A stretch of 25,224 nt of DNA from UBA1206 sp041672465. GTDB taxonomy: Bacteria; Bacillota; Clostridia; Oscillospirales; CAG-382. Made by a program: the position numbers and the translations under genes. Positions 7,145 through 14,914 of this stretch are shown piece after piece. Positions within the stretch are counted from its first letter, which is position 1; each line of letters opens with the position of its first letter. Where the stretch lies: NCBI GenBank assembly GCA_041672465.1, contig JBAYZO010000020.1, positions 1-25,224 on the forward strand, given 5' to 3'. The notes beneath the pieces were generated by a model that saw only the letters and a list, made by a program, of their open reading frames with translations, searched no databases and had not been told where the DNA came from.

Positions 7145-8533
7145 CTATAAAGTCTCCCCGCCATGCTGTTCGCCGGCTGTTTCGGCTTTTTCTTTTCCGA
7201 GATAATCGGGGAGCTTCATTCCCGCCATGTCAAACACCTCGCCAAGCGGCGGGATCGATTTGTAAAGCCCGGAAATAAATGACGCGGTTTGAGTCTTGCC
7301 GTCTTTATCGCCGCTGTCCCAAACGGTGACTTTGTCGATTTTGATGTTCTTTATCGCGTCGACCTGAACCCTCATGAGGTCTTCAAGCTTATCCGCGACC
7401 ATAAGCCTCACGGCGGATTCGGCGCTGTCGCCGGCGGCCTCGACCACTTTCGCGAAACCCGCCGCCTGTTTGAGGAGGATTTCCTGCATTCCGTTAGCCT
7501 GAGCCTGCATTTTCATAAATATGGCGTCGGCCTCGCCCTTTGCCCTGCGGCGGATCTGTTCGGCTTCCGCCTCGGCATTGAGCTCTATTTCCCGCTTTCT
7601 TATTTCCGCTTTTACTATGACGTCGGCCTCAAGCTTTGCCTGTTCTTTGGCGTAGCGCGACTGCTCGGCGGCTTTTTCGGCGAAGTAAGCTTCTTCAAGC
7701 GCTTTCGCCTCGGCGACTTTTTCGGCGGCGGTGGCTATCCGCATCGCCTCTGCCTCTTTTTCGCGGAGCGCGGCGTTTGACATGGCAATTTGCATTTGCG
7801 CTTCGTTTTCGCCTTTTATGGCGACAGAATTTGCCTCCGAAACCTTTATGCGCTTATCCATGTGCGCCTGAGCCTCGCCTATCGAGCCGTCTCTTTCTTT
7901 TTCGGCGACGGACCTTTTGGCGTCGTTGACGGCTTTGGCGGCGGCTTCCCTGCCCAGCGCGATTATGTAGCCGGATTCGTCGGAAATATCGGTGACGTTG
8001 ACGTTTATAAGGCGAAGACCTATCTTTTTAAGCTCGGACTCAACGTTTTTGGAGACCTGCTCCAAAAATTTATCCCTGTCGGTGTTGATTTCCTCAATAT
8101 CCATGGTGGCTATGATAAGCCTTAGCTGACCGAAAATAATGTCCTTGGAAAGCTCCTGTATTTCAGCTATCTTCAGGCTGCGCAGGCTGTCGGCGGCGTT
8201 TTGCATAACGCCGGGCTCGGTCGATATCCCTACCGTAAAGGTCGAGGGGACGTCGATTCTTATGTTCTGACGCGAGAGCGCCGAACGCAGGTCAACCTGA
8301 ATTGAAATGGGGGTGAGGTCCAAAAACGAATACCCCTGAAATACGGGCATGATAAAAGTCGCGCCGCCGTGAATACAGCGCGCCGAACGCGGAGTGCCGT
8401 CCTTGTTGTTTTTGACCTTGCCGTAAACGACCATAATTTTGTCCGAGGGGCACTTTTTATAGCGCGAAACCACGAACATCATTATCATAAACACAAAGAG
8501 CACGCATACAATGACTAATCCCAATGTTTCCAT
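7145..8533 (-). CDS. floT: Flotillin-like SPFH (band 7) protein, FloT/YqiK type
   Basis: A 462-residue bacterial flotillin. Residues 5-23 are a single N-terminal membrane anchor, followed by the SPFH/band 7 domain (about 28-200), which includes SVTDISDESGYIIALGR-type sequence near its end. A long Ala/Glu/Lys-rich coiled coil (about 200-350, with several EAEA/AEAE steps as in flotillins) leads into the conserved C-terminal oligomerisation region (MVADKLEDLMRVQVDAI, KIDKVTVWDSG) and an LP tail. Flotillins build membrane microdomain scaffolds that gather signalling, secretion and envelope-stress proteins. The partner NfeD-like gene sits 41 nt upstream, the same pairing as yuaF-yuaG of Bacillus subtilis. 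Length is slightly below B. subtilis FloT. The ATG is preceded by GAGGAG. The family call is firm; floT rather than floA rests on length, coiled coil and NfeD linkage. Confidence 0.92.
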   Translation of the reverse strand: METLGLVIVCVLFVFMIMMFVVSRYKKCPSDKIMVVYGKVKNNKDGTPRSARCIHGGATFIMPVFQGYSFLDLTPISIQVDLRSALSRQNIRIDVPSTFTVGISTEPGVMQNAADSLRSLKIAEIQELSKDIIFGQLRLIIATMDIEEINTDRDKFLEQVSKNVESELKKIGLRLINVNVTDISDESGYIIALGREAAAKAVNDAKRSVAEKERDGSIGEAQAHMDKRIKVSEANSVAIKGENEAQMQIAMSNAALREKEAEAMRIATAAEKVAEAKALEEAYFAEKAAEQSRYAKEQAKLEADVIVKAEIRKREIELNAEAEAEQIRRRAKGEADAIFMKMQAQANGMQEILLKQAAGFAKVVEAAGDSAESAVRLMVADKLEDLMRVQVDAIKNIKIDKVTVWDSGDKDGKTQTASFISGLYKSIPPLGEVFDMAGMKLPDYLGKEKAETAGEQHGGETL

Positions 8534-8574
8534 TTGTTTTCTCCTCTTATAATATCTGTTTGATTCGCTAAATT

Positions 8575-9261
8575 TTATTTGCGCTTTACCACAAGGGTGG
8601 ATTCTCCGCTAAGGCCTATGACCACAATTTCCTCACCGTAATTAATGGGGGCTTCCTCGTCGGTGACGGCGGTGAGTTCCGTGTAGGTGCCCTGAATAAC
8701 AATATTAACCTTGCCCTGCCCTTGTCTGTTGGGGGGGATTTTAAGATAAACCGTGCCGCTCGCGCCCAGTCCGTTTTTTATATTTATTGTCCCGTCGCTC
8801 TGGAGGCGGAACAGCCACATAAAAATAAAACCGACTGTCGTCATGACCAAAACCCCTATGGCGAACGACGAGACCAGCGTGACTGTCGCGCCGACGCCGC
8901 TCTTTAGCATCACAAGCCCTGTCCAGCCAAATACGGCGAGCGCCGCCACGACGCTTCTGAAAGAAATAAGCCGAAACCCGCTGTCGGTATGGGTGTCCGA
9001 ATGAAACTCCCCGTGAGGGTCGGGCGCGTGGTCGCCGAAAAGCCCGTCCTGAAGACTGTCCGGAATCCCGTCGCCGTCAAGGTCGACAAAATCTCCTCCG
9101 CCGGCGCCGTCTCCGACATCGGCGTCGAAATCAGACCCGTCCGAATGGCTGAGCCCTATGAGCATCATTATTATTTGGATAAACATCAGAAGAGTGGAAG
9201 GGATGGCGATATAAGCGAACAAATGGCCAAGCAAGGGGAGCGAATTCCACCATTCGGTCAT
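8575..9261 (-). CDS. NfeD-like membrane protein with Asp/His-rich calcium-loop-like insert
   Basis: A 228-residue NfeD/YuaF-type protein, the usual membrane partner of flotillins. Residues about 12-37 and a block from about 105 to 155 are hydrophobic, giving three likely passes. The C-terminal part (about 163-228) is the NfeD OB-fold: GASGTVYLKIPPNRQGQGKV, then a strand ending GEEIVVIGLSG. Between the first and second membrane segments lies a 65-residue acidic loop carrying DLDGDGIPD (D60, D62, D64, D68), the pattern of dockerin or thrombospondin-type-3 calcium loops, followed by a His/Asp stretch (DHAPDPHGEFHSDTHTD). There is no ClpP-like protease domain, so this is a short NfeD. AAAGGAGG lies about 9 nt upstream of the ATG. 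It is the second gene of the operon, 59 nt after the DUF1836 gene. Confidence 0.87.
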   Translation of the reverse strand: MTEWWNSLPLLGHLFAYIAIPSTLLMFIQIIMMLIGLSHSDGSDFDADVGDGAGGGDFVDLDGDGIPDSLQDGLFGDHAPDPHGEFHSDTHTDSGFRLISFRSVVAALAVFGWTGLVMLKSGVGATVTLVSSFAIGVLVMTTVGFIFMWLFRLQSDGTINIKNGLGASGTVYLKIPPNRQGQGKVNIVIQGTYTELTAVTDEEAPINYGEEIVVIGLSGESTLVVKRK

Positions 9262-9320
9262 AACGGGTTCCTCCTTTTGTTGTTATACGCTGATATGCTT
9301 ATATATCGGGTATTGATATA

Positions 9321-9881
9321 TTAACCTAAACTGTATAAAAGTTCAATAGATTTTTTCGCGTTTTCGGCGGCGAGCCCCGCGTGATACATAACGCCGAGCA
9401 CCTTTGAAAGGGTCTTTTTGGCGCCCGGGAAAGGTTCTTTATAGTCTTTAAGCGCCGTTTCAAGCGACCGGCTCGGGGTTTCTTCGCCGGACAAAACGAG
9501 GTTCACATAATAATTATATACGTCAAACTCGGTTGCTAAGACTATTTCCGGCTTTTCCTCGCCGCGTCTCCCCAGCGGGACGGAAAGAGTTGAGAGGAGT
9601 TCGGTTATTTCCTCAAACTTTAGCGTTTCCCTGAGGATGTTAATAATTAAAATTCGGCAAAACAAATTTTTGTGATAGCGTTTTTTAACGGGCGGGGGGA
9701 TATACCCCCTCTTGACCCAATTTTGTATGATATAATACTCAAGCCCCGTAAGCTTTGAAACCTGCGAGAGCACAAGCCCCCCCGCGGAAAAAATGTTGTC
9801 GATAATTTCCGCCGCCGAATCCGTTCTGCCGCGCTGCCGCGGACTAATCTCAATGGCGGTGCCGGGAAAGTAAGCGTGCAT
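9321..9881 (-). CDS. DUF1836 helix-turn-helix regulator
   Basis: A 186-residue protein with the DUF1836 signature: LSQVSKLTGLEYYIIQNWVKRGYIPPP (about residues 38-64) followed by KKRYHKNLFCRILIINILR. The first block reads as a MerR-like winged helix-turn-helix, so DNA binding is likely; no effector domain is recognisable in the C-terminal half. It heads the operon containing the NfeD and flotillin genes. Its promoter has near-perfect consensus and an 8-2-8 dyad placed inside the -35/-10 spacer, which would suit autoregulation. The ATG has AAAGGAGGCG about 5-7 nt upstream. Members of this family are widespread in Bacillota but have no well-established role. The family assignment is sound, the regulatory target inferred. 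Confidence 0.87.
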   Translation of the reverse strand: MHAYFPGTAIEISPRQRGRTDSAAEIIDNIFSAGGLVLSQVSKLTGLEYYIIQNWVKRGYIPPPVKKRYHKNLFCRILIINILRETLKFEEITELLSTLSVPLGRRGEEKPEIVLATEFDVYNYYVNLVLSGEETPSRSLETALKDYKEPFPGAKKTLSKVLGVMYHAGLAAENAKKSIELLYSLG

Positions 9882-9906
9882 ATTTACGCCTCCTTTCTAT
9901 TTATTG

Positions 9907-9935
9907 ATTATATCATATGGTCATTTGATTGTCAA
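9907..9935 (-). promoter_or_regulatory. Near-consensus sigma-A promoter of the DUF1836-nfeD-flotillin operon
   Basis: Minus strand: -35 TTGACA (9930-9935), exactly 17 nt, -10 TATAAT (9907-9912) with TGA before it. Both hexamers match consensus. Such a strong promoter in front of a regulator gene suggests that a repressor normally holds it down. Confidence 0.9.
9912..9929. repeat. Imperfect palindrome inside the promoter spacer (candidate operator)
   Basis: Sequence ATCATATG-GT-CATTTGAT: 8-nt arms with one mismatch, filling the spacer between the -10 and -35 hexamers of the DUF1836 operon promoter. A protein bound here would block RNA polymerase. The DUF1836 product of the same operon is the natural candidate, but this is inference. 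Confidence 0.55.
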
Positions 9936-9976
9936 GATATATTTTAACTTTTTTTATAATTTTTTCACGGCAGTTT

Positions 9977-10001
9977 AAAACCCCCCTTGCGGGAGGTTTT
10001 T
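9977..10001 (-). terminator. Intrinsic terminator of the rpsB-tsf operon
   Basis: Arms 9977-9986 and 9991-10000 form a 10-bp stem with one U-G wobble and a GCAA (GNRA) tetraloop on the minus transcript, ending in a short U-run. It lies 27 nt after the tsf stop. Confidence 0.8.
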
Positions 10002-10027
10002 GGAGTTTAAAGGTTTATATTTTGTCT

Positions 10028-10960
10028 TTAGCCTTGGATAAGCTTGTCTATTTCGGCGGCGAAATCTTCTTCGGCCTTTTCAATGCCCTCGCCGCGCTCA
10101 TATTTTATAAAGTCGACAATAACAATATCGCCGCCCAGCTCGCGGGCAACCGATTTTGTGTATTCGTCAACAGTCTTGCCCTCGTCCTTAACATACTGCT
10201 GTTCCTTAAGGCAGTTGGTCTCGTAAAACTTGTTGATTCGCCCCGATACCATTTTTTCTATAATTGCCTCCGGGCGATTCGCCATTTTCGGGTCGCCCTT
10301 GATTTGGGCGAGGAGGATTTCTTTTTCGCCCTCTATCACGTTCGCGGGGACGCAGTGCTTGCAGACGTAAAGCGGGTTCATTGCGGCTATCTGCATACAG
10401 ATATTTTTCGCGTATTCTGCGAAGGCTTCTGTGGTTTCAATGCCGTTGGTGGTTTCAAACGCGGTTATAACGCCCGCCGAGCCGCCCATATGGACGTAAT
10501 AGCCGGTGACGCCCGCGACAAGGGCGAACCTTCTAACCGAGATATTCTCGCCTATTGTGAAGATTTTGTCTTTTATCTCGTCCTCGATCGTCAGTTCCGA
10601 TCCGTCGAGTTTTTCCGCCAAAAGGGCGTTTAGGTTTTTAGGTTTAGTTTTTATGATAGTGCCGAGAACGGATTGAACAAATTCGTTAAACGAGGCGTTT
10701 TTCGCGACAAAGTCGGTTTCGCAGTTAACCTCGACCATCGCGGTGAGCCCGCACTCGTCACATTTCGATACGCCGACGATTCCCTCGGCCGCTACTCTCC
10801 CCGCTTTCTTCGCCGCCACGGCAAGCCCTTTTTCCCGGAGTATTTTTACAGCCTCTTCAAAATCGCCTTGGGCGGAAATCAGGGCTTTTTTGCATTCCAT
10901 CATGCCGATGCCCGTCTTCTGCCTTAGAGCCATTACGTCTTTCGCGCTGATATTCGCCAT
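10028..10960 (-). CDS. tsf: Elongation factor Ts
   Basis: A 310-residue EF-Ts, the cytoplasmic nucleotide-exchange factor that swaps GDP for GTP on EF-Tu. The N-terminal UBA-like domain (residues 1-52) contains VMALRQKTGIGMMECKKAL. The EF-Tu-contacting core motif ETDFVAKN is at 81-88. The Phe-Val and C-terminal coiled-coil region QQYVKDEGKTVDEYTK is near the end. The start ATG is 4 nt after the rpsB stop, and its ribosome site GAGGAGGAAT lies inside the end of rpsB, so the two are translationally linked. Length is normal for Clostridia. Odd detail: two CxxC pairs, C67/C70 and C200/C203, occupy positions where EF-Ts usually has no cysteines. Confidence 0.97.
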   Translation of the reverse strand: MANISAKDVMALRQKTGIGMMECKKALISAQGDFEEAVKILREKGLAVAAKKAGRVAAEGIVGVSKCDECGLTAMVEVNCETDFVAKNASFNEFVQSVLGTIIKTKPKNLNALLAEKLDGSELTIEDEIKDKIFTIGENISVRRFALVAGVTGYYVHMGGSAGVITAFETTNGIETTEAFAEYAKNICMQIAAMNPLYVCKHCVPANVIEGEKEILLAQIKGDPKMANRPEAIIEKMVSGRINKFYETNCLKEQQYVKDEGKTVDEYTKSVARELGGDIVIVDFIKYERGEGIEKAEEDFAAEIDKLIQG

Positions 10961-10964
10961 TTAT

Positions 10965-11717
10965 TTATTCCTCCTCACCAAATTGGTCATCTTCTTCCCC
11001 GCCGCCGGCCTCTTCCGACGAATCGGTGAACTGCTCGCCCTGCTTGCCCTCAAGCACCGCGTCCGCCATGACGGACGACAACAGCTTTATTGCCCGAATG
11101 GCGTCGTCGTTGCCCGGGATAACATAGTCGATCTCGTCCGGGTCGCAGTTGGTGTCAACCACCGCCACGATGGGGATGCCGAGCTTTCTCGCCTCGTCCA
11201 CCGCGTTTTTCTCTTTCTTCGGGTCGATAACAAACATTGCCGCGGGGAGGGTTTTCATATCTTTAATGCCGCCGAGGTTTCTTTCAAGGTCGTTCATTTC
11301 TTTCTGGAGCGCCGCCACCTCTTTTTTGGGGAGAAGGTCAAAAGTGCCGTCGGTCGACATTTTGTGCAGGTTGTTGAGTTTGGCGATTGATTTTTTAATC
11401 GTCTTAAAATTTGTGAGCATTCCGCCTAACCAGCGTATGTTCACATAGTACATTTCCGCCCTTTCGGCTTCTTCTTTGATTGCCTCTTGGGCTTGCTTTT
11501 TTGTCCCCACAAAGAGGATATAGCCGCCGTCCGCGGCGATATCGCGGACAAACATATAGGCCTCTTCTACCTTTTTAACCGTTTTAATAAGGTCAATGAT
11601 ATAAATACCGTTCCGTTCGGTATAGATATACTCGGCCATTTTGGGGTTCCATCTTCTTGTCTGGTGCCCAAAGTGGACACCTGCCTCAAGAAGCTGTTTC
11701 ATTGCGATAACTGGCAT
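10965..11717 (-). CDS. rpsB: 30S ribosomal protein S2
   Basis: A 250-residue S2, a late-binding component of the small ribosomal subunit. The family marks are MKQLLEAGVHFGHQTRRWNPKM at the start, FVGTKKQAQEA, the RWLGGMLTNFKTIKKSI block, and the C-terminal IPIVAVVDTNCDPDEIDYVIPGNDDA signature with IRAIKLL. The last 25 residues are a low-complexity acidic tail (EEAGGGEEDDQFGEEE), which is common in S2 but longer here. The ATG has AAAGGAG 6 nt upstream. It is followed directly by tsf, the near-universal bacterial order. Its leader is about 127 nt and structured, described separately. Confidence 0.98.
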   Translation of the reverse strand: MPVIAMKQLLEAGVHFGHQTRRWNPKMAEYIYTERNGIYIIDLIKTVKKVEEAYMFVRDIAADGGYILFVGTKKQAQEAIKEEAERAEMYYVNIRWLGGMLTNFKTIKKSIAKLNNLHKMSTDGTFDLLPKKEVAALQKEMNDLERNLGGIKDMKTLPAAMFVIDPKKEKNAVDEARKLGIPIVAVVDTNCDPDEIDYVIPGNDDAIRAIKLLSSVMADAVLEGKQGEQFTDSSEEAGGGEEDDQFGEEE

Positions 11718-11844
11718 TTGGTTTCTCCTTTTGTTCGGGTTGTTCCCGCCACTCGCTTTTTGGATTTACCGCCCAATCCTTTCGGATACCCCGGGCGGCA
11801 TAAGCGGTGTGTGTAGTGCGCCTTTTAGGGCGCTTTTGCCGTGC
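11718..11844 (-). promoter_or_regulatory. Structured rpsB 5' leader (candidate S2 autoregulatory RNA)
   Basis: The leader of about 127 nt folds by eye into two hairpins on the minus transcript. The first, at 11818-11833, has stem GCGCC/GGCGC. The second, at 11769-11798, has an outer stem CCGCCC/GGGCGG, an internal loop, an inner AUCC/GGAU stem and a GAAA tetraloop. Ribosomal protein operons are often controlled by binding of the product to such leaders, so an S2-responsive element is plausible. No Rfam model was consulted. Confidence 0.5.
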
Positions 11845-11850
11845 CTTGAG

Positions 11851-11879
11851 ATTATATCACAAGTAATTTGGCATTGCAA
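11851..11879 (-). promoter_or_regulatory. Promoter of the rpsB-tsf operon
   Basis: Minus strand: -35 TTGCAA (11874-11879), 17-nt spacer, -10 TATAAT (11851-11856) with an extended TGA. Predicted start near 11844. Confidence 0.85.
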
Positions 11880-11927
11880 GGGTTTTTTTACTCTTTGGGG
11901 GGTGATTTTTGATAAGTTTATTACACC

Positions 11928-11958
11928 CCAAAAAAACCCGCATATCGGGTTTTTTTGG
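11928..11958 (-). terminator. Intrinsic terminator of the epimerase/solute-binding operon
   Basis: A 13-bp stem (11928-11940 with 11946-11958) with a 5-nt loop; CCCG/CGGG at the top and A7/U7 arms below, so it can work on both strands. It begins 45 nt past the solute-binding protein stop and shields the rpsB promoter from read-through. Confidence 0.8.
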
Positions 11959-12003
11959 AATATATATATAGCAAAGCGCGATTTAACACATAAGAAACAA
12001 ACC

Positions 12004-13560
12004 TTAGTCTTCCAGTTCCGCTATCCGGGCGTAGGCGTCGATGGTTTCCTGCATTTTGGCGTTAAAGCTGTTTATTTTGGATTCGCAATAAGCGGATATA
12101 TTACTGCTCCGCGCAAAGAACAGATTGTTGTAATATTGAATACAGTCGTCCCAGTTGAAAATGACGGAAATATCCACAAGACGGTTTTTAAATATAATGT
12201 CAAGCATTTCGGGCGAGTCGTCGTCGTCGGCGAACCGCTTTAGCTTTAGGGTGAGTTCGTAATACACGGGGGTGACCGTTTGCCGCCCCGCGTACGCCAT
12301 CGCCTCAAGACAAAACGTGATTTTGTCAATATCCTCAACGTTGGAGTTAGGAATCGCCATCACAAAAAAGTGATAGGGGTTGATTGTCGAGGCGTAGTTG
12401 TCCTGAGTCGCGTCATACTTCGGCATCGGCACGATTCCGTAGCGAATCTCGGCGTTCCGCATTTTATCGGAGGTGACGGCGGAAATGGTGCCGGGGGAAA
12501 ACAGCGCTCTGCCCTCATAAAAAGCGTCGGTGATGATTTCCGCCTCGGGCGCGTCATAGCGGCAATAGTTCTCGACGATAGCCACTCTGTCGCGGTCGGT
12601 TATTATATCAAACACTTTAAGAAAAGTGTTGACATTAGCGTCATCTCCCATGGCAAATCGCGGCAGGTCTTCCGCGTCCTTAACCACCTGCCCCTTGCCG
12701 CCGCCCATGACTAACTGATATGTGTGGAACGCGACGCCGACCATTCCCCATGTATCCTCGCCGTTCAGGGCGTTCATAACCCCGCCGCCGCCGGAATGCG
12801 CCACTTCTTTTATCATATAGTACATTTCGTCAAGCGTCCAGTCGTCTTCATAGACAAGGTCAAACGGGCTGTCAAGGTGATATTCGGTGATAAGGTCCTT
12901 GTTGAAGAACATCCCGAAAGTCATTTGGTCGTCAAGGAGCATAATGTCGCCTGTGACCATATAGAGGTGGTTCCCGATAGACATATCCGCCTGAGTCACG
13001 GGGTCCCACCAGCTCTCGTCAAGCGCGAGGAATGAGTCCTGAAGTGTGTAAAAATCATAGCAATAGCCCTCGACGGTGAGGGGAGCTATGACGGACGTGC
13101 CGTTTGCGATTACATGATAATCGCATAAATCGGCCCCGACGTCGTTTCTGACTCTTTCGAGAAAATTAGCGAACCCCGTTTCCAGCGCTTCGCACTGTAT
13201 CGTGAATCCGTACTCGTTTTCAAGCCTCGCGTTGCGCTCGTAAACGGCGAGGGAGACGGGTTCCGATTTGTCCTCGTCGTCAATATAGCCCACAAACTGC
13301 TCGACGGCGTATGTTCTGTTGTCAGCGCTGGTGAGAATTTTCAGTTCAAAGCCTTTGAGGTTAAGCTTTGCGGGGTCAAGATGGGGGATAAACTTTTCTT
13401 CATCTCTTATGTCTCCGCTTTGCGGCGAAGTGTCGGACACGCCGTCCTTGGAGCCGGTTTGGTCGCCGGGGGTTTTTGAGCAGGCGAAAAGCGAAACCTG
13501 AAGCAAAAGCGCAAAGACTAAAATGAACAGCGAATAAGTAATGATTTTTTTAGCGTTCAT
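12004..13560 (-). CDS. Extracellular solute-binding lipoprotein (ABC sugar-binding type)
   Basis: About 518 residues. The N terminus is a signal peptide ending in the lipobox LFAC, so Cys27 should be lipid-anchored, followed by a short charged linker. The body resembles family 1 extracellular solute-binding proteins of ABC sugar importers: paired alpha/beta lobes, a FNKDLI segment, and the typical YGIVPMPKYDATQDNY stretch before the second lobe. The open frame reaches 13677, but the ATG at 13560 is preceded by GGAGGGA at good spacing and opens directly with the signal peptide, so the longer form is rejected. It follows the epimerase by 82 nt in one operon that ends at the terminator at 11928. 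No permease or ATPase is encoded here, so it may feed a transporter elsewhere or act as a sensor. Substrate unknown; an amino sugar or its oligomer is a guess from the neighbour. Confidence 0.87.
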   Translation of the reverse strand: MNAKKIITYSLFILVFALLLQVSLFACSKTPGDQTGSKDGVSDTSPQSGDIRDEEKFIPHLDPAKLNLKGFELKILTSADNRTYAVEQFVGYIDDEDKSEPVSLAVYERNARLENEYGFTIQCEALETGFANFLERVRNDVGADLCDYHVIANGTSVIAPLTVEGYCYDFYTLQDSFLALDESWWDPVTQADMSIGNHLYMVTGDIMLLDDQMTFGMFFNKDLITEYHLDSPFDLVYEDDWTLDEMYYMIKEVAHSGGGGVMNALNGEDTWGMVGVAFHTYQLVMGGGKGQVVKDAEDLPRFAMGDDANVNTFLKVFDIITDRDRVAIVENYCRYDAPEAEIITDAFYEGRALFSPGTISAVTSDKMRNAEIRYGIVPMPKYDATQDNYASTINPYHFFVMAIPNSNVEDIDKITFCLEAMAYAGRQTVTPVYYELTLKLKRFADDDDSPEMLDIIFKNRLVDISVIFNWDDCIQYYNNLFFARSSNISAYCESKINSFNAKMQETIDAYARIAELED

Positions 13561-13642
13561 ACCGTTTCCCTCCGTTAAATATTGTTTTTTTTGTCTCATG
13601 TGAAATATTCTAAAAAAATAACACGGATTTGTTCGCGAAACC

Positions 13643-14881
13643 TCAGAGTAGCGGCTCCATCGGCTTGCCCTCGGCAAGGAGAGAGAGAATTTTTTCGCAA
13701 ATCATAAGGGTGCGTGGGTAGTGATAGGGGCCTTTCCACATGCTCCCTTTCTGGGTATGGCTCACGGTGTTGTCCTTGTGGAGATAGCCGTACCACTCGC
13801 CGAAGTCTCCGTCGGAAAAATGGCCGAACGCGAAGTCATGAGTTCGCCTGAACAGGTCAAAGTATTTTCCGTCGCCGGTAATTCCGTAGGCGAGGAGGGT
13901 CGCGATAAGCGCCTCGTCATGCACCCACCAGAGCTTCATATCGTGCTCAAGCTGTTCGCAAGGGCGGCCGTGGCAATCGGTGAAATAAATAAACCCGCCG
14001 TTTTGTTTGTCCCAGCCCCATTCGATCGACCAGTCGAGAATATTCAGGGCTTTTTTCATAAGTTCGCCGTCGTTTGAGTAAATCGCCTCGCTCATTAAAA
14101 ACCAGCTGTTTTCCATTGAGTGGCCGGGGTTTATTGTCCGCCCCTGAGGGGTGTCGATAAATTCGCCGTTTGACCCGACGCTCTCAAGCACACAGCGCTT
14201 GTCTTCTTTATAGTGGTATTTAATTATGTCATCTGCCATTTCAAGCGATATTTTGGTGTAGTAGTCGCCTCTTTCGGGGTCGCATCTCCTGAGAAGCTGG
14301 GCGGACGAGACCAGCACCATAGGCACGGCGCTGGCGCGCTCTGACCGGGTCGAGGCATACGTCTTGGGAGTTATCTTAAAGGGGTCGGCGGCGGGGTCGC
14401 GGTAGATGCAAAGCATAAGGTCAAAGGTATCCCTTGCTTTTTGAAGCGCGGCAACGTCGCCTGTCATAAGCGCGTATTCCGCCATTGAAATGACATAAAA
14501 GCTTTCCGAAAACATATAGCGGCGTTTTCTGAGCGGTCTGCCGTCGCGGGTGAGCGAAAAAAACATTCTGCCGTCGGTGTCGATACATTTTTCGTTGATA
14601 AACTTAACCCCGAGAAGCGCGGCGTCCTCCCATTCGCGCTTGCCGCCGTATCTGTTGCACAGCGCGGAAAAGGTCCAAAGGCATCTCCCCTGAAACCACA
14701 CCGATTTGTCCTCGCTGTACGCTCTTCCCTCTCTGTCCACGCTTGTCATGTAGCCGCCGTATTTTTTATCCAATAAGTCAGAGCCAAGCCAAAACGGAAC
14801 GCAGTCGTCAAACAGCCTGCTTTTGTAAAAAGCGCGGTAGGAATCAAAAACTTCCTTATTTTTAGAGGTTAAACTTGCCAT
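13643..14881 (-). CDS. N-acylglucosamine 2-epimerase (AGE/renin-binding protein family)
   Basis: A 412-residue cytoplasmic (alpha/alpha)6-barrel enzyme that should interconvert N-acetylglucosamine and N-acetylmannosamine. Family landmarks are WFQGRCLWTFS (R66), the FSESFY helix near 124-129, NPGHSMENSW with H254 and E257, KLWWVHDEAL with H321 and E323, and the C-terminal block GEWYGYL followed by WKGPYHYPR with H387. The HxxE pair and the last His match the proposed general acid/base residues of the family, and the KLWWVH and WKGxxHxPR patterns favour GlcNAc 2-epimerase over cellobiose 2-epimerase (which usually shows Q in the WW motif). No signal peptide, normal length. First gene of a two-gene operon with a solute-binding lipoprotein, driven by a strong promoter with a tandem repeat over its -10 box. 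Substrate by family resemblance. Confidence 0.88.
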   Translation of the reverse strand: MASLTSKNKEVFDSYRAFYKSRLFDDCVPFWLGSDLLDKKYGGYMTSVDREGRAYSEDKSVWFQGRCLWTFSALCNRYGGKREWEDAALLGVKFINEKCIDTDGRMFFSLTRDGRPLRKRRYMFSESFYVISMAEYALMTGDVAALQKARDTFDLMLCIYRDPAADPFKITPKTYASTRSERASAVPMVLVSSAQLLRRCDPERGDYYTKISLEMADDIIKYHYKEDKRCVLESVGSNGEFIDTPQGRTINPGHSMENSWFLMSEAIYSNDGELMKKALNILDWSIEWGWDKQNGGFIYFTDCHGRPCEQLEHDMKLWWVHDEALIATLLAYGITGDGKYFDLFRRTHDFAFGHFSDGDFGEWYGYLHKDNTVSHTQKGSMWKGPYHYPRTLMICEKILSLLAEGKPMEPLL

Positions 14882-14914
14882 AATTAAAGTTTTCCTTTTT
14901 GAAATATTCTGTTT

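Noticed and set aside
7289..8125. Overlapping plus-strand open frames opposite the flotillin gene
   Set aside because: Explained by the Ala/Glu-rich coiled-coil codons on the minus strand; no start signals or domains.
9929..10633. 234-codon plus-strand open frame
   Set aside because: It is antisense to tsf, crosses the operon terminator, has no ribosome site and encodes no recognisable domain; tsf on the other strand is certain.
10743..11390. 215-codon plus-strand open frame across tsf and rpsB
   Set aside because: Shadow of two certain ribosomal-factor genes; composition follows their codon pattern and no ribosome site is present.
12004..13677. Longer version of the solute-binding protein starting at 13677
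   Set aside because: The extra 39 residues lie inside the epimerase gene and before the GGAGGG ribosome site; the ATG at 13560 opens directly with a lipoprotein signal.
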